A stretch of DNA of 64,000 nucleotides, taken from Aquatica leii. Lineage: Eukaryota; Arthropoda; Insecta; Coleoptera; Lampyridae. Positions within the stretch are counted from its first letter, which is position 1, and every line of letters starts with the position of its first letter. The position numbers and the translations under genes are program-made. The notes under the pieces were generated by a model that was given only the letters and a program-made list of their open reading frames with translations, did not search any database and had not been told where the DNA came from. The DNA lies in assembly GCA_035610365.1 (NCBI GenBank), contig CM069434.1:102102806-102166805 (forward strand), in the 5' to 3' direction. Below are positions 19,842-27,597 of this stretch, in pieces.

Positions 19842-22800
19842 CGCCCCTGCAACGTTCGAGCGTTTGATGGAGACCATCTTGCGCGGATTGTCTTGGAAGA
19901 CGTGCTTAGTTTACTTGGACGACGTGATCGTGGTTGGAAGGTCGTTTGAAGAGCACTTGAACAACTTGAAGGAAGTGTTCCAGCGATTACGTGGGGCTAA
20001 CCTCAAACTGAGCCCAAAGAAGTGCCACGTATTTAAGAAGGAAGTCCAATACCTTGGCCACGTCGTATCTAGAGATGGAGTAAGGGCTGACCCAGACAAA
20101 ATCCGAGCAGTGCAAGCATGGCCAAGACCGATCGACAAACATCAGGTTCGAAGTTTCCTTGGGTTGTGCACTTATTATAGGAGATTTGTCCCCGGATTTG
20201 CCAATATTGCCAAACCATTGACAAAATTAACCGAAGAAAAAGCAGAATTTAGATGGAATGAAGACTGCGAAAATTCTTTTAATCAACTAAAACAGGCCCT
20301 AGTCACTTCGCCGATTTTGAGTTATCCAAGAGAAGATGGAAAGTTTGTTTTGGATACCGACGCAAGCAATCTGGCCATAGGCGCGGTCCTTTCGCAGGTT
20401 CAAGATGGACAAGAAAAGGCTATCGCGTACTTTAGCAAGGTTTTGTCCAGGCCAGAAAGGAATTATTGCGTGACTAGGAGGGAGCTGTTAGCAGTCGTTA
20501 AGTCCATTGAACATTTCTACAAGTATTTGTATGGACGAAAATTTTTACTGAGAACAGACCACGCCGCTTTAAAATGGCTACTGCAGTTCCGTAACCCAGA
20601 AGGACAAGTGGCAAGATGGATCGAGAGACTGCAAGAGTATGACTACGACACAGAACACCGTGACGGAAGCAGTCATCGGAACGCTGATGCCTTGTCTAGA
20701 AGACCATGTCCGGCGGACTGCAGCCATTGTTCGCGACTGGAAGAAAAAGTCGAACGCCTCCGGAGAACTGCTATGGTTGATGATGAGTGGGAACCTGAGC
20801 AGTTACGTCGCGAACAAGAAGACGATCCTGAAATAAGACTACTCCTGGACTGGAAAGAAAGCGGCCGACGACCAACCTGGGACGAAGTGAGTGCTGTGGG
20901 CAAAAATATCAAAGCGTACTGGCCGCAGTGGGACTCCTTGATAGTAGAAGACGGTCTTTTTAAGCGATCCCTAGAAAGTGCCGAGGGCACGGAAAACAGA
21001 CTACAGCTGGTAGTGCCGAAGAGCAGGGTGACCGAAGTGTTGAAGCATCTCCACGATGGGACATCGGGAGGACACTTTGGCATTAAGAAGACGTTGGGTA
21101 AAGTGCGAGAACGATTCTACTGGATGAACTGCAAAGAGGACGTCATGAAATGGTGCCGTAAATGCACAGTCTGCGCATCAGGAAATGGTCCAGCGAGAAA
21201 GCACAAAGCACCCATGAAACAATACAACGTAGGAAGCCCTTTGGAAAAAGTAGCGATTGACATCGCAGGGCCGTTCCCAGAATCCGATTCGGGAAATAAA
21301 TACATCCTGGTGGCGATGGATTATTTCACGAAATGGACGGAGGCTTACGCCATACCCAACCAGGAAGCAGCTACAGTCGCAGACGTATTAGTAAAGGAGT
21401 TTTTCTGCTGGTTTGGAGTTCCGTTGGAACTACACTCCGATCAAGGCCGCAATTTTGAGTCTGGGCTGTTTCAAGAAGTTTGCCGACTGTTAGGAATTAA
21501 GAAGACTAGGACAACGCCTCTCCATCCTCAATCTGACGGCATGGTTGAACGGATGAATCGAACAATGGGCAAGTACTTAGCCAAGGTAGTGTCCGAACAC
21601 CAAAGAGACTGGGATCAGTACTTGCACCTTTTCTTAATGGCATACCGATCATCCGTTCACGAAAGCACAGGCCAAACACCATCCTGTGTCATGCTCGGTC
21701 GTGAGATAAGATTACCATGCGATCTTCAATTTGGGCGAAGACCGGAAGAAGAAGTTGCTGGAGAAGATTGCGTCAGCAAGCTGGCCAAGAGGTTAGACGA
21801 AATACATGAAGAGGTCCGTAAAAACATACAAATTGCCAGCGACAGGATGAAAACAAGATATGACGTCAAGGCGCAAAATGGTGGGTTTCAACCTGGCGAT
21901 ATGGTCTGGTTGTATAACCCTCAAAGGAGACGTGGTTTGTCGCCGAAGCTGCAAAGGCAATGGGAGGGCCCCTATGAAGTCGTGCAGCGTATTAACGACG
22001 TTATATACCGCATCCGAAAACCGCCCAGAGGCAAGCCAAAAGTGGTCCACGTCGATCGTCTAGCCCCGTTTGCTGGCGATCACCACATTGCGCAAGTTCA
22101 GGTCCGAACCAGAGTAATAAGTAGTAGAACCAGGAATCCAATCGAAGAAATGGAGTTCGAGAAGTTTATGAACTTATACGGAGGTTCTGGAAAAGCTAGG
22201 TTCGGAGTTACCACCGAGGAACAACAAGACTTGTTCCAGACACAAAAAGATTACGCCATCGCACATTGCGTAAGCGAGGACCTTGACATGTCCAAAGGGG
22301 TTGCAGTCGTGTTTAAAAAGAAGTTTGGGCAGCTAGATGAATTACGAAGACAGCAACCGGCAGTCGGAAAAGTTTTAGAACTACGTGGTGACGGACGCTT
22401 CGTTTTCTATTTGGTCACCAAGAAATACTCACGTGTCAAGCCGTCATACAAAGATATATGGCGAACATTATGGAGTCTCAAGAGACAAATGGAGTTCCAT
22501 CATGTTAAGAAATTGGCAGTACCCAAGCTTGGTTGTGGCTTAGATCAACTGAATTGGAGGACAGTTCGAAACATGTTGGAGGTCGTCTTCCGAGGAACAG
22601 GCATTCAAGTGTTGGTCTGTAGTTACCAACCGAGGAGAGTATTGGGTCAGGAAAAGTCCATTGACTGTTACTTTTATGGTCAAGGAAGTTGCCGGAATGG
22701 AGGAAGCTGCCGCTATCGCCACGATCCCTCTTACCGGTGTCGCATCCAGTCTCCTGTTCTGGGACAGAACAGTCCTAAGAAGGGGGCAGTGAAACGTTCG

Positions 22801-22872
22801 AGTAATTACTTGCAAATGCAAGAGCCTTCTAGAAGCTGTTATCCATTTTCTAGAAGATATAGCGAAAAGTAA
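19771..22872 (+). CDS. Pol, C-terminal part: RT, RNase H, integrase, macrodomain, CCCH finger
   Basis: 1033 codons without a break. Domains in order: RT palm with FVLCNAPATF (usual FGL, here Val21) and YLDD at 48-51; RNase H about 190-310 with Asp197, Glu238 and Asp263; integrase zinc region with His428, His435, Cys465 and Cys468; integrase core with Asp497, Asp557 and Glu593 (D-x35-E spacing); a GPY/F module (WEGPYEVV) near 731; a TARG1-like macrodomain about 809-953; and a CCCH finger 966-984. No chromodomain is present. The frame runs 83 bases into the 3' LTR, so the last 27 residues are LTR-encoded and the polypurine tract lies inside the coding region. All catalytic residues of RNase H, integrase and macrodomain are intact. 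RT is separated from its N-terminal half only by the frameshift at 19774-19780. Confidence 0.93.
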   Translation: MKKTAFTIGTGLWQFTVMPFVLCNAPATFERLMETILRGLSWKTCLVYLDDVIVVGRSFEEHLNNLKEVFQRLRGANLKLSPKKCHVFKKEVQYLGHVVSRDGVRADPDKIRAVQAWPRPIDKHQVRSFLGLCTYYRRFVPGFANIAKPLTKLTEEKAEFRWNEDCENSFNQLKQALVTSPILSYPREDGKFVLDTDASNLAIGAVLSQVQDGQEKAIAYFSKVLSRPERNYCVTRRELLAVVKSIEHFYKYLYGRKFLLRTDHAALKWLLQFRNPEGQVARWIERLQEYDYDTEHRDGSSHRNADALSRRPCPADCSHCSRLEEKVERLRRTAMVDDEWEPEQLRREQEDDPEIRLLLDWKESGRRPTWDEVSAVGKNIKAYWPQWDSLIVEDGLFKRSLESAEGTENRLQLVVPKSRVTEVLKHLHDGTSGGHFGIKKTLGKVRERFYWMNCKEDVMKWCRKCTVCASGNGPARKHKAPMKQYNVGSPLEKVAIDIAGPFPESDSGNKYILVAMDYFTKWTEAYAIPNQEAATVADVLVKEFFCWFGVPLELHSDQGRNFESGLFQEVCRLLGIKKTRTTPLHPQSDGMVERMNRTMGKYLAKVVSEHQRDWDQYLHLFLMAYRSSVHESTGQTPSCVMLGREIRLPCDLQFGRRPEEEVAGEDCVSKLAKRLDEIHEEVRKNIQIASDRMKTRYDVKAQNGGFQPGDMVWLYNPQRRRGLSPKLQRQWEGPYEVVQRINDVIYRIRKPPRGKPKVVHVDRLAPFAGDHHIAQVQVRTRVISSRTRNPIEEMEFEKFMNLYGGSGKARFGVTTEEQQDLFQTQKDYAIAHCVSEDLDMSKGVAVVFKKKFGQLDELRRQQPAVGKVLELRGDGRFVFYLVTKKYSRVKPSYKDIWRTLWSLKRQMEFHHVKKLAVPKLGCGLDQLNWRTVRNMLEVVFRGTGIQVLVCSYQPRRVLGQEKSIDCYFYGQGSCRNGGSCRYRHDPSYRCRIQSPVLGQNSPKKGAVKRSSNYLQMQEPSRSCYPFSRRYSEK
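22195..22629 (+). other. TARG1/OARD1-like macrodomain in Pol (residues ~809-953)
   Basis: The segment begins after the integrase tail. It contains AIAHCVSEDLDMSKGVAVVF, then KKKFGQLDEL, the block FVFYLVTKKYS, and GCGLDQLNW. These match, in order and spacing, the signature blocks of the human ADP-ribosyl-acceptor hydrolase OARD1 (TARG1). The two catalytic residues of that enzyme, a lysine in the VTKK-type block and an aspartate in GCGLD, correspond to Lys884 and Asp925, 41 residues apart as in the human protein. TARG1-type macrodomains remove ADP-ribose from acidic side chains and, in the DarG branch, from DNA. Placement downstream of integrase in the same polyprotein implies packaging with integrase. 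Activity is inferred from sequence. Confidence 0.88.
22654..22728 (+). other. CCCH zinc finger in Pol (residues 962-986)
   Basis: Cys966-x7-Cys974-x5-Cys980-x3-His984, with aromatic residues between the first two cysteines and at the third-cysteine loop, is the spacing of RNA-binding CCCH fingers. It follows the macrodomain after a short basic linker. It may bind element RNA, supplementing the CCHC knuckle of Gag. A single finger does not establish specificity. Confidence 0.75.
22777..22789 (+). other. polypurine tract
   Basis: AAGAAGGGGGCAG directly precedes the 3' LTR (TGAAACG at 22790). It is purine-rich apart from one C and is the expected plus-strand primer site. It lies inside the pol reading frame. 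Confidence 0.7.
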
Positions 22873-23249
22873 GGAACGCTCGAGAAGGATTCGCCGATGT
22901 CTATAAATACGTAAGAAAGAAATCGTAGGTCAGTTATTGCTGGAATGCGAATGTGTTAAGAAGATTATCAAGTGGAAATAAATCGTTAGCACGCGTGTGT
23001 CTAGATAAATTGACCGAGAATAATCGTGTACGTGATTTCTAGTGTAAACAATTGTGAAATCCGAGGACGTTATCTTATCTTAAGTGATAGTGTTATACAA
23101 CGGTTATACATAAATATACTGTAAGTGTTTTCATTAAATATTATTAGATTTAATTAGTTCGGTTAATTTAAAAGTGTATATTCTAGAGTAGGTAAACAGT
23201 ATTTTTAGTCGTTATAAATAAATTAGTTAATAGTAAATAAATTGTAACA
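22790..23249 (+). repeat. 3' LTR of the Gypsy element
   Basis: 460 bp, co-linear with the 5' LTR, with three substitutions and no indels. The pol stop codon TAA lies at 22870-22872, within its U3 part. AATAAA at 22977-22982 is the likely poly(A) signal. It is followed by the GTAT duplication at 23250-23253. Confidence 0.95.
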
Positions 23250-23745
23250 GTATTATTCGTTAATTTCGAAAAAAACAATTTATCTTCAGTAATTTTACGA
23301 GTTACAATGAAAATTTTTAATTATTATTTTTGCATTGATTACTGGATTTTGCATCACACTAAATTAGATTTACAATATAATAATAATCATAAGACAATTA
23401 TGTATTGCATTGTAATAAAGAAAACAGAAGATAAATGTTATTACAAAAGCAATTAATTGTTATGCTCTAATTATCGAGACACAAATCTATGACTATCTCT
23501 AAGATAACAGTAACCATAAGACAATTATGCATTTCATTATAATAAGTAACAACATAAATGTTATTGTAAAAAAAATTAACTGTTACAGTTTAACTACTCA
23601 GGTGGGATTCTCTTTGACCACCTCTAAAATATTATGTATTTAAGAATTGTAAAATTATTTAACCACTGTGATCTTCATCACTATTGTTTTCAATAGGTTT
23701 CTTGTTTTCTCCTACAGCATCATTTTTTCGGAATTTTATTAAATA

Positions 23746-24320
23746 TAGTCCTCGCAATTTAACTTTCGATGCACGTCATTAATGACGTAAAATTCATACC
23801 ACCCTATTTATAGCAAAAATTAAATAAATACCGAATTGTCTTATGGAATTTTTTTTATCACGTTGTTGGTGTGCTTACTACAGTTGCAGCGTTGTTGACA
23901 TCTGTCAAATTAAATTTTTGTTTTTTATGTCAAAGTGCTCATTGTTTTTTATAATTATTTTTGATACAAAACTGTACTATTTGGAGCTCGAACGAGATAA
24001 TGGTGGTCCATTGATATCAGTAAATGCTGTGCGAGAAGTACCCTTTTACTTAATATTTAAATTGTGGTAATACATACATATATTCTACAGTTATTTCTGT
24101 ATGTACAACGGTTGCTAACAACGAGGTTCTTAGATCTCTTCATAACGTAAGCGTAGTACAACTGTTACGAATGTAGAAACATTTAATGAAAACGTAATAC
24201 GCAATGTAATATTAAGAACGTACGAAAACAGTAAGTTTACATGATAATACCGACAACATGGTTGAATAACTACGTCACTGACGTTAATGACGTGCATCGA
24301 AAGTAAAATTGCGAGGACTA
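23746..24320. mobile_element. 575-bp MITE with ~45-bp TIRs
   Basis: The left arm (TAGTCCTCGCAATTTAACTT at the start) and the right arm are inverted copies over about 45 bases, ending GCGAGGACTA at 24320. TA flanks both ends (23744-23745 and 24321-24322). The left arm contains a perfect 16-base palindrome, ACGTCATTAATGACGT, at 23773-23788; the right arm has an imperfect version. There is no coding capacity. TA duplication and long arms suit a Tc1/mariner-type non-autonomous element. Confidence 0.75.
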
Positions 24321-24502
24321 TAACAATAGTATCAATTTCATGAACACTTTCTTTCAAGATACTTAAAACAATTTTGTTAGAACCACCACTTTTTTGTCTC
24401 TTCGAGGGAGATTTTAATATTCCATGCTCACCTTATAACACTTGTCTCCTGATAAAATCATTTTTTATTTACATACTTTAAATATGTACTAACTTACCTT
24501 AT

Positions 24503-24650
24503 TCATTTTATAAACTTTGTTGACTTTCCGGTTGCATAATCAACTAATTCGGTTGCTTTGCCTAAAGGAAACCACACATCAGCAGCTATTATTAATTCTT
24601 GTCGTAGAACTTTACGACAAGTGTAATGTTGCTTCAAGCTTCGGCTTGAA
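24503..24650 (-). CDS. unassigned coding exon, C-terminal
   Basis: On the minus strand a good acceptor (pyrimidine-rich, ending TTTTTCAG) precedes 24650. The open frame reads SSRSLKQHYTCRKVLRQE and, later, AADVWFPLGKATELVDYATG and KSTKFIK before a TGA at 24505-24503. Composition and residue pattern look like real protein, more so than any neighbouring frame. A consensus donor AAGGTAAGT follows 8 bases after the stop, and an AATAAA lies near 24466, so the exon may be followed by a 3' UTR intron or may belong to an alternative frame. I do not recognise the family. No upstream exon was found between 24650 and 25068. Confidence 0.4.
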
Positions 24651-25076
24651 CTGAAAAATCAAAATGTTAGAATTCACTAATATTTTGCAAACTAATCACT
24701 GTTATTCAAATTGAATTATGATTGACGTTGATGTATTAAAAAAATAAACGTAGAAACTACACAAATTTAAATTAATCTAAACGAAAACAAACGTTCATAA
24801 TTTATTAGGTTGTGTAAGGTTGCAGTTATGTAGAATAAGTATTCTGTACTTTCCGTTTGACGAAAACTATTTAACTATTAAAACATAAACACGAGTACAA
24901 TTTTTGATATGAAAGGTTTATGTTAGGATTCTTTAATTTTGATTGAATTATTGTTTTACCGCTGCAAACTTTTAAATTTAGTTCACATATATTCCGGGGG
25001 TAATGTTTGCTTCGGCGCTCTATAGTAACTAGTTTATTATAATTTTAATCACCTGCCCGGCTTTGAGTAATTGAAT

Positions 25077-26333
25077 CAGTGATGGGCATCTACACGATAA
25101 AATAATTTTCTACACGTATACGTAGAAAATATGTATATAATGTATAATATTAAGACAATGTAGATAATGACGTAAATAATGTATAATAAGCGTCATTTTA
25201 AAAACCCAACCTGCCATCAGCTGTTGAAGTTAAAACTTGACATTTGCAGATTAAAATTAGTATTACTGTGAACCGAATAGCAAAATTTAGGTCTTTGCCT
25301 AAGTCAAAGCAAAACACCCAAAAAACAGTTTCAATTTTAAATAAAATTTGTTTCATAATTATCACGAAAACGTAAAAAAACTTATGTCAAGAATCCTATT
25401 TTATTTTAAAGTAGGTTCAACGATTTCCATCAAGATATCGATAAAAATAGTGATTGATGTAAAAATGCGGCTTTATATTTATATTATAATTTAGTTTTAC
25501 CACATTGTAATTGTAGACATTGTATTTTATCCTGTTTGTATATGTACATTTGAAGCTTCATTAGTGTGTATCGAGCAGATTCGACACTTAGTTTTAGTAA
25601 TGACCAATCTTTTATTTATTTATTATATTTTCCATTTTATTATTGTCGAATAGAAATAATTACAAGTAGAAAAATTGTTTATTAAAATACAGTGCACGCC
25701 ACGCCGCATAATAGAATCTCGTTGGGACTTGGGATTTTTGATAGCAATAACCGAATGATAACAATATCCGAAATTTAAAAAAAAACAAATAAAGGTTTAT
25801 TGGTTAGAAAGCAGTAAAGACATACATCGTGTATCTGATTAGCAGGTTAGAGGATGAAATCATAGCATCAATAAAAACAGAAAATGGCAAAATAAAAATG
25901 TTGATCAAACGTTTAAAAAAATCAAAATTTTGAGCCAAATAAATCGAAAATTACTGACCTGTAACAATATATAGTAATATAACTAGTAACAACGTAAAAT
26001 GGAACCAAAACGTCGATGAAATTTATAAACAAATATTTGATGATTTGAAAATTTTGCGCAGGTAAATCGTGTAGTACGTAGGTATATTTTACATGACGTT
26101 TTTGTGTTTGGGGTACCACAGTAAATACTTAATAACCATTTATTTTTTTTCTTGGAACCTGTTACTTTTTAAGAACTTAGTTTTCTTTTAAATATTTTAT
26201 TTGCCGCATTTTATTTGTATTTTATACATATTCTACATACTCGAAATTTTCTACATCAAATGTGTAATGTAGAAAATTGTTATTTTCTACGCGTAGAAAA
26301 TTCAATTTTCTACATGATACGCGCTCATCACTG
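25077..26333. mobile_element. non-autonomous hAT element with 8-bp duplication
   Basis: The left end is CAGTGATGGGC and the right end, reverse-complemented, is CAGTGATGAGC. Both are followed by inverted blocks of TTTTCTAC and GTAGAAAA. The 8-bp target duplication AATTGAAT is perfect at 25069-25076 and 26334-26341. CAGTG-type ends with an 8-bp duplication are diagnostic of hAT elements. No transposase is present in the 1257 bp. A Tigger-like repeat (25690-25855) lies inside. Confidence 0.85.
25690..25855. repeat. Tigger/pogo-like terminal repeat fragment, copy 1
   Basis: It shares with 60328-60475 the blocks AATAGAAT, GTTGGGA, AATAACCGAATGATAACAAT, GTTAGAAAGCAGTAAA, GACATACA-like and GTGTAT-TGATTA-CAGGTT. 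The outer edge CAGTGCA...TAATAGAA resembles Tigger-type pogo termini. The fragment has no coding capacity. Confidence 0.55.
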
Positions 26334-26392
26334 AATTGAATGTGGTATTTAAAATTTTTAGTGTACTGTTGGACTGTAATTTTGTTTTTATT

Positions 26393-26720
26393 ATGCCCCT
26401 AAACGCCGCAGATTCTGCAAAAGCTTTTGTGGAAGATGGTCAAAGTTTATGTTATGTCGGTAGAGTTTTTCACTGTACTTGTACAGCCGTTAAAAAATGT
26501 GTGCAAAGGATCTGGTAAGAAAAGAAAAACAACTGCTGATGATCGTTTTATCACATTACGGCCGTTAGAAAACCGCACTTCTACATACGTTAGGGCGAGA
26601 AATCAACTATCAACTTGGATAAGAGAGTAAGAAAGAGATCTGCATCAGCAGCTTCACATCTTCGAATTGCTGTTTTTGAAGAACGGGATAATATCTTTCA
26701 AAAGTCTTTCTGCAGCTTAA
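26393..26720 (+). pseudogene. Tc1-like transposase, N-terminal fragment
   Basis: The ATG at 26393 starts a frame with SAKAFVEDGQSLCYVGRVF, the first helix-turn-helix of Tc1-type proteins. A frame change near 26515 leads to GSGKKRKTTADDRFITL, the typical GRPR-like hook, and ENRTSTYVRARNQLSTWI, the second helix-turn-helix, then a stop. A further piece near 26650 may continue it. The catalytic domain is absent. It starts about 50 bases to the right of the hAT element's duplication. Confidence 0.65.
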
Positions 26721-27597
26721 TTAAGGGTTTGCAGACGGACACCCTACATGTAAATAGAACTTCTTCTTCTTTATGTACCATGTCCTCCGAGAACGTTGGT
26801 AACCATTTGCATTATTTTAAATTTTATCTGCTACAGTTCTGAATATTGTCCTCGTACTGAGTACGAACCATTGCACAGTGGTTTCTACGACCCGTTTTCT
26901 TGGCGAAAATACGTTAGGTTTTGTTTTATTGTAAAAATCATTGTAATTGTTTCATATTTAGAATAAGATAAAAGGTGCTATTTACGAAATACAATGTTCT
27001 ATATTATAAACCAGTAGCGTGCCAGGGGGAGGAGGGATCCAACCCCACTATGAAGAACGAAATTTTTTTGGAATAAGTTTTAGTAATTTCTTTGGATTTT
27101 GTAGTAAAAAGCTTCTTCTCAGTAACTTAATATTATTTACTCGATAGAAAATTTGTTTTAAAAATGTATTTATTTCACAATCTAAGTCCTAAAAATCAAT
27201 AAATACTAATACAAATTTACACAACAGAGTTTGTTTTTGTCATAAAATTGACAAAAAATAAAGCTTAGAAGCGACATTTTTTATTTTATATAAATGTACA
27301 AGAAAATTAAACATGTGATATAGTAGATATGTACTTTATTTTAAGTATATATTGTGCCGTTTTAAACTTTAAAATGTATAATACAATCTTAAAATTAAAA
27401 TAATTATATAGCGGAAAATACATATATGATTTAATTTGAAATGTTTTGATAATATATTTTAAATATATAATTTTTATTTGCATTTTCATAATAATTACTA
27501 GATACATAATTACATTATAATACATAAGTTTATTTAAATTGGGGTAGAAAAAACAGTAACAAGTTTAAGTAAATATATATCAATTTATATTTTTATA

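Larger units (their letters stand above)
15388..23249 (+). mobile_element. Ty3/Gypsy LTR retrotransposon with macrodomain-bearing Pol
   Basis: The element is bounded by two 460-bp direct repeats beginning TGAAACG and ending GTAACA, with a 4-bp target duplication GTAT (15384-15387 and 23250-23253). In order it holds a 5' LTR, a primer-binding site, gag (broken), a 1.3-kb insertion, the gag zinc knuckle, pol in a different frame (protease, RT, RNase H, integrase), a macrodomain, a CCCH finger, a polypurine tract and a 3' LTR. The LTRs differ at three positions only (about 99.3 percent identity), so insertion was recent, yet gag has stops and a deletion and pol has one frameshift. No envelope gene and no chromodomain are present. 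A second decayed family member is at 59545-60060. Confidence 0.95.

Noticed and set aside
20639-21083. Open frames overlapping pol on both strands (for example 136 codons on the minus strand)
   Set aside because: They are shadows of the pol coding sequence in other frames, with no domain of their own.
22075-22195. Chromodomain after integrase
   Set aside because: The segment after the GPY/F module lacks the aromatic pattern of a chromodomain and leads directly into the macrodomain.
22630-23249. Envelope gene in the Gypsy element
   Set aside because: The Pol frame ends inside the 3' LTR and no room or frame remains for an envelope protein.
24598-24650. Two hairpins as a small structured RNA
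   Set aside because: Both lie inside a better-supported coding exon; kept only as a remark on that exon.
26874-26881. CACAGTGG, like a Transib/RAG heptamer end, left of the Transib-like gene
   Set aside because: No inverted partner was found to the right of 29693 and no 5-bp duplication; a 7-mer is expected by chance.
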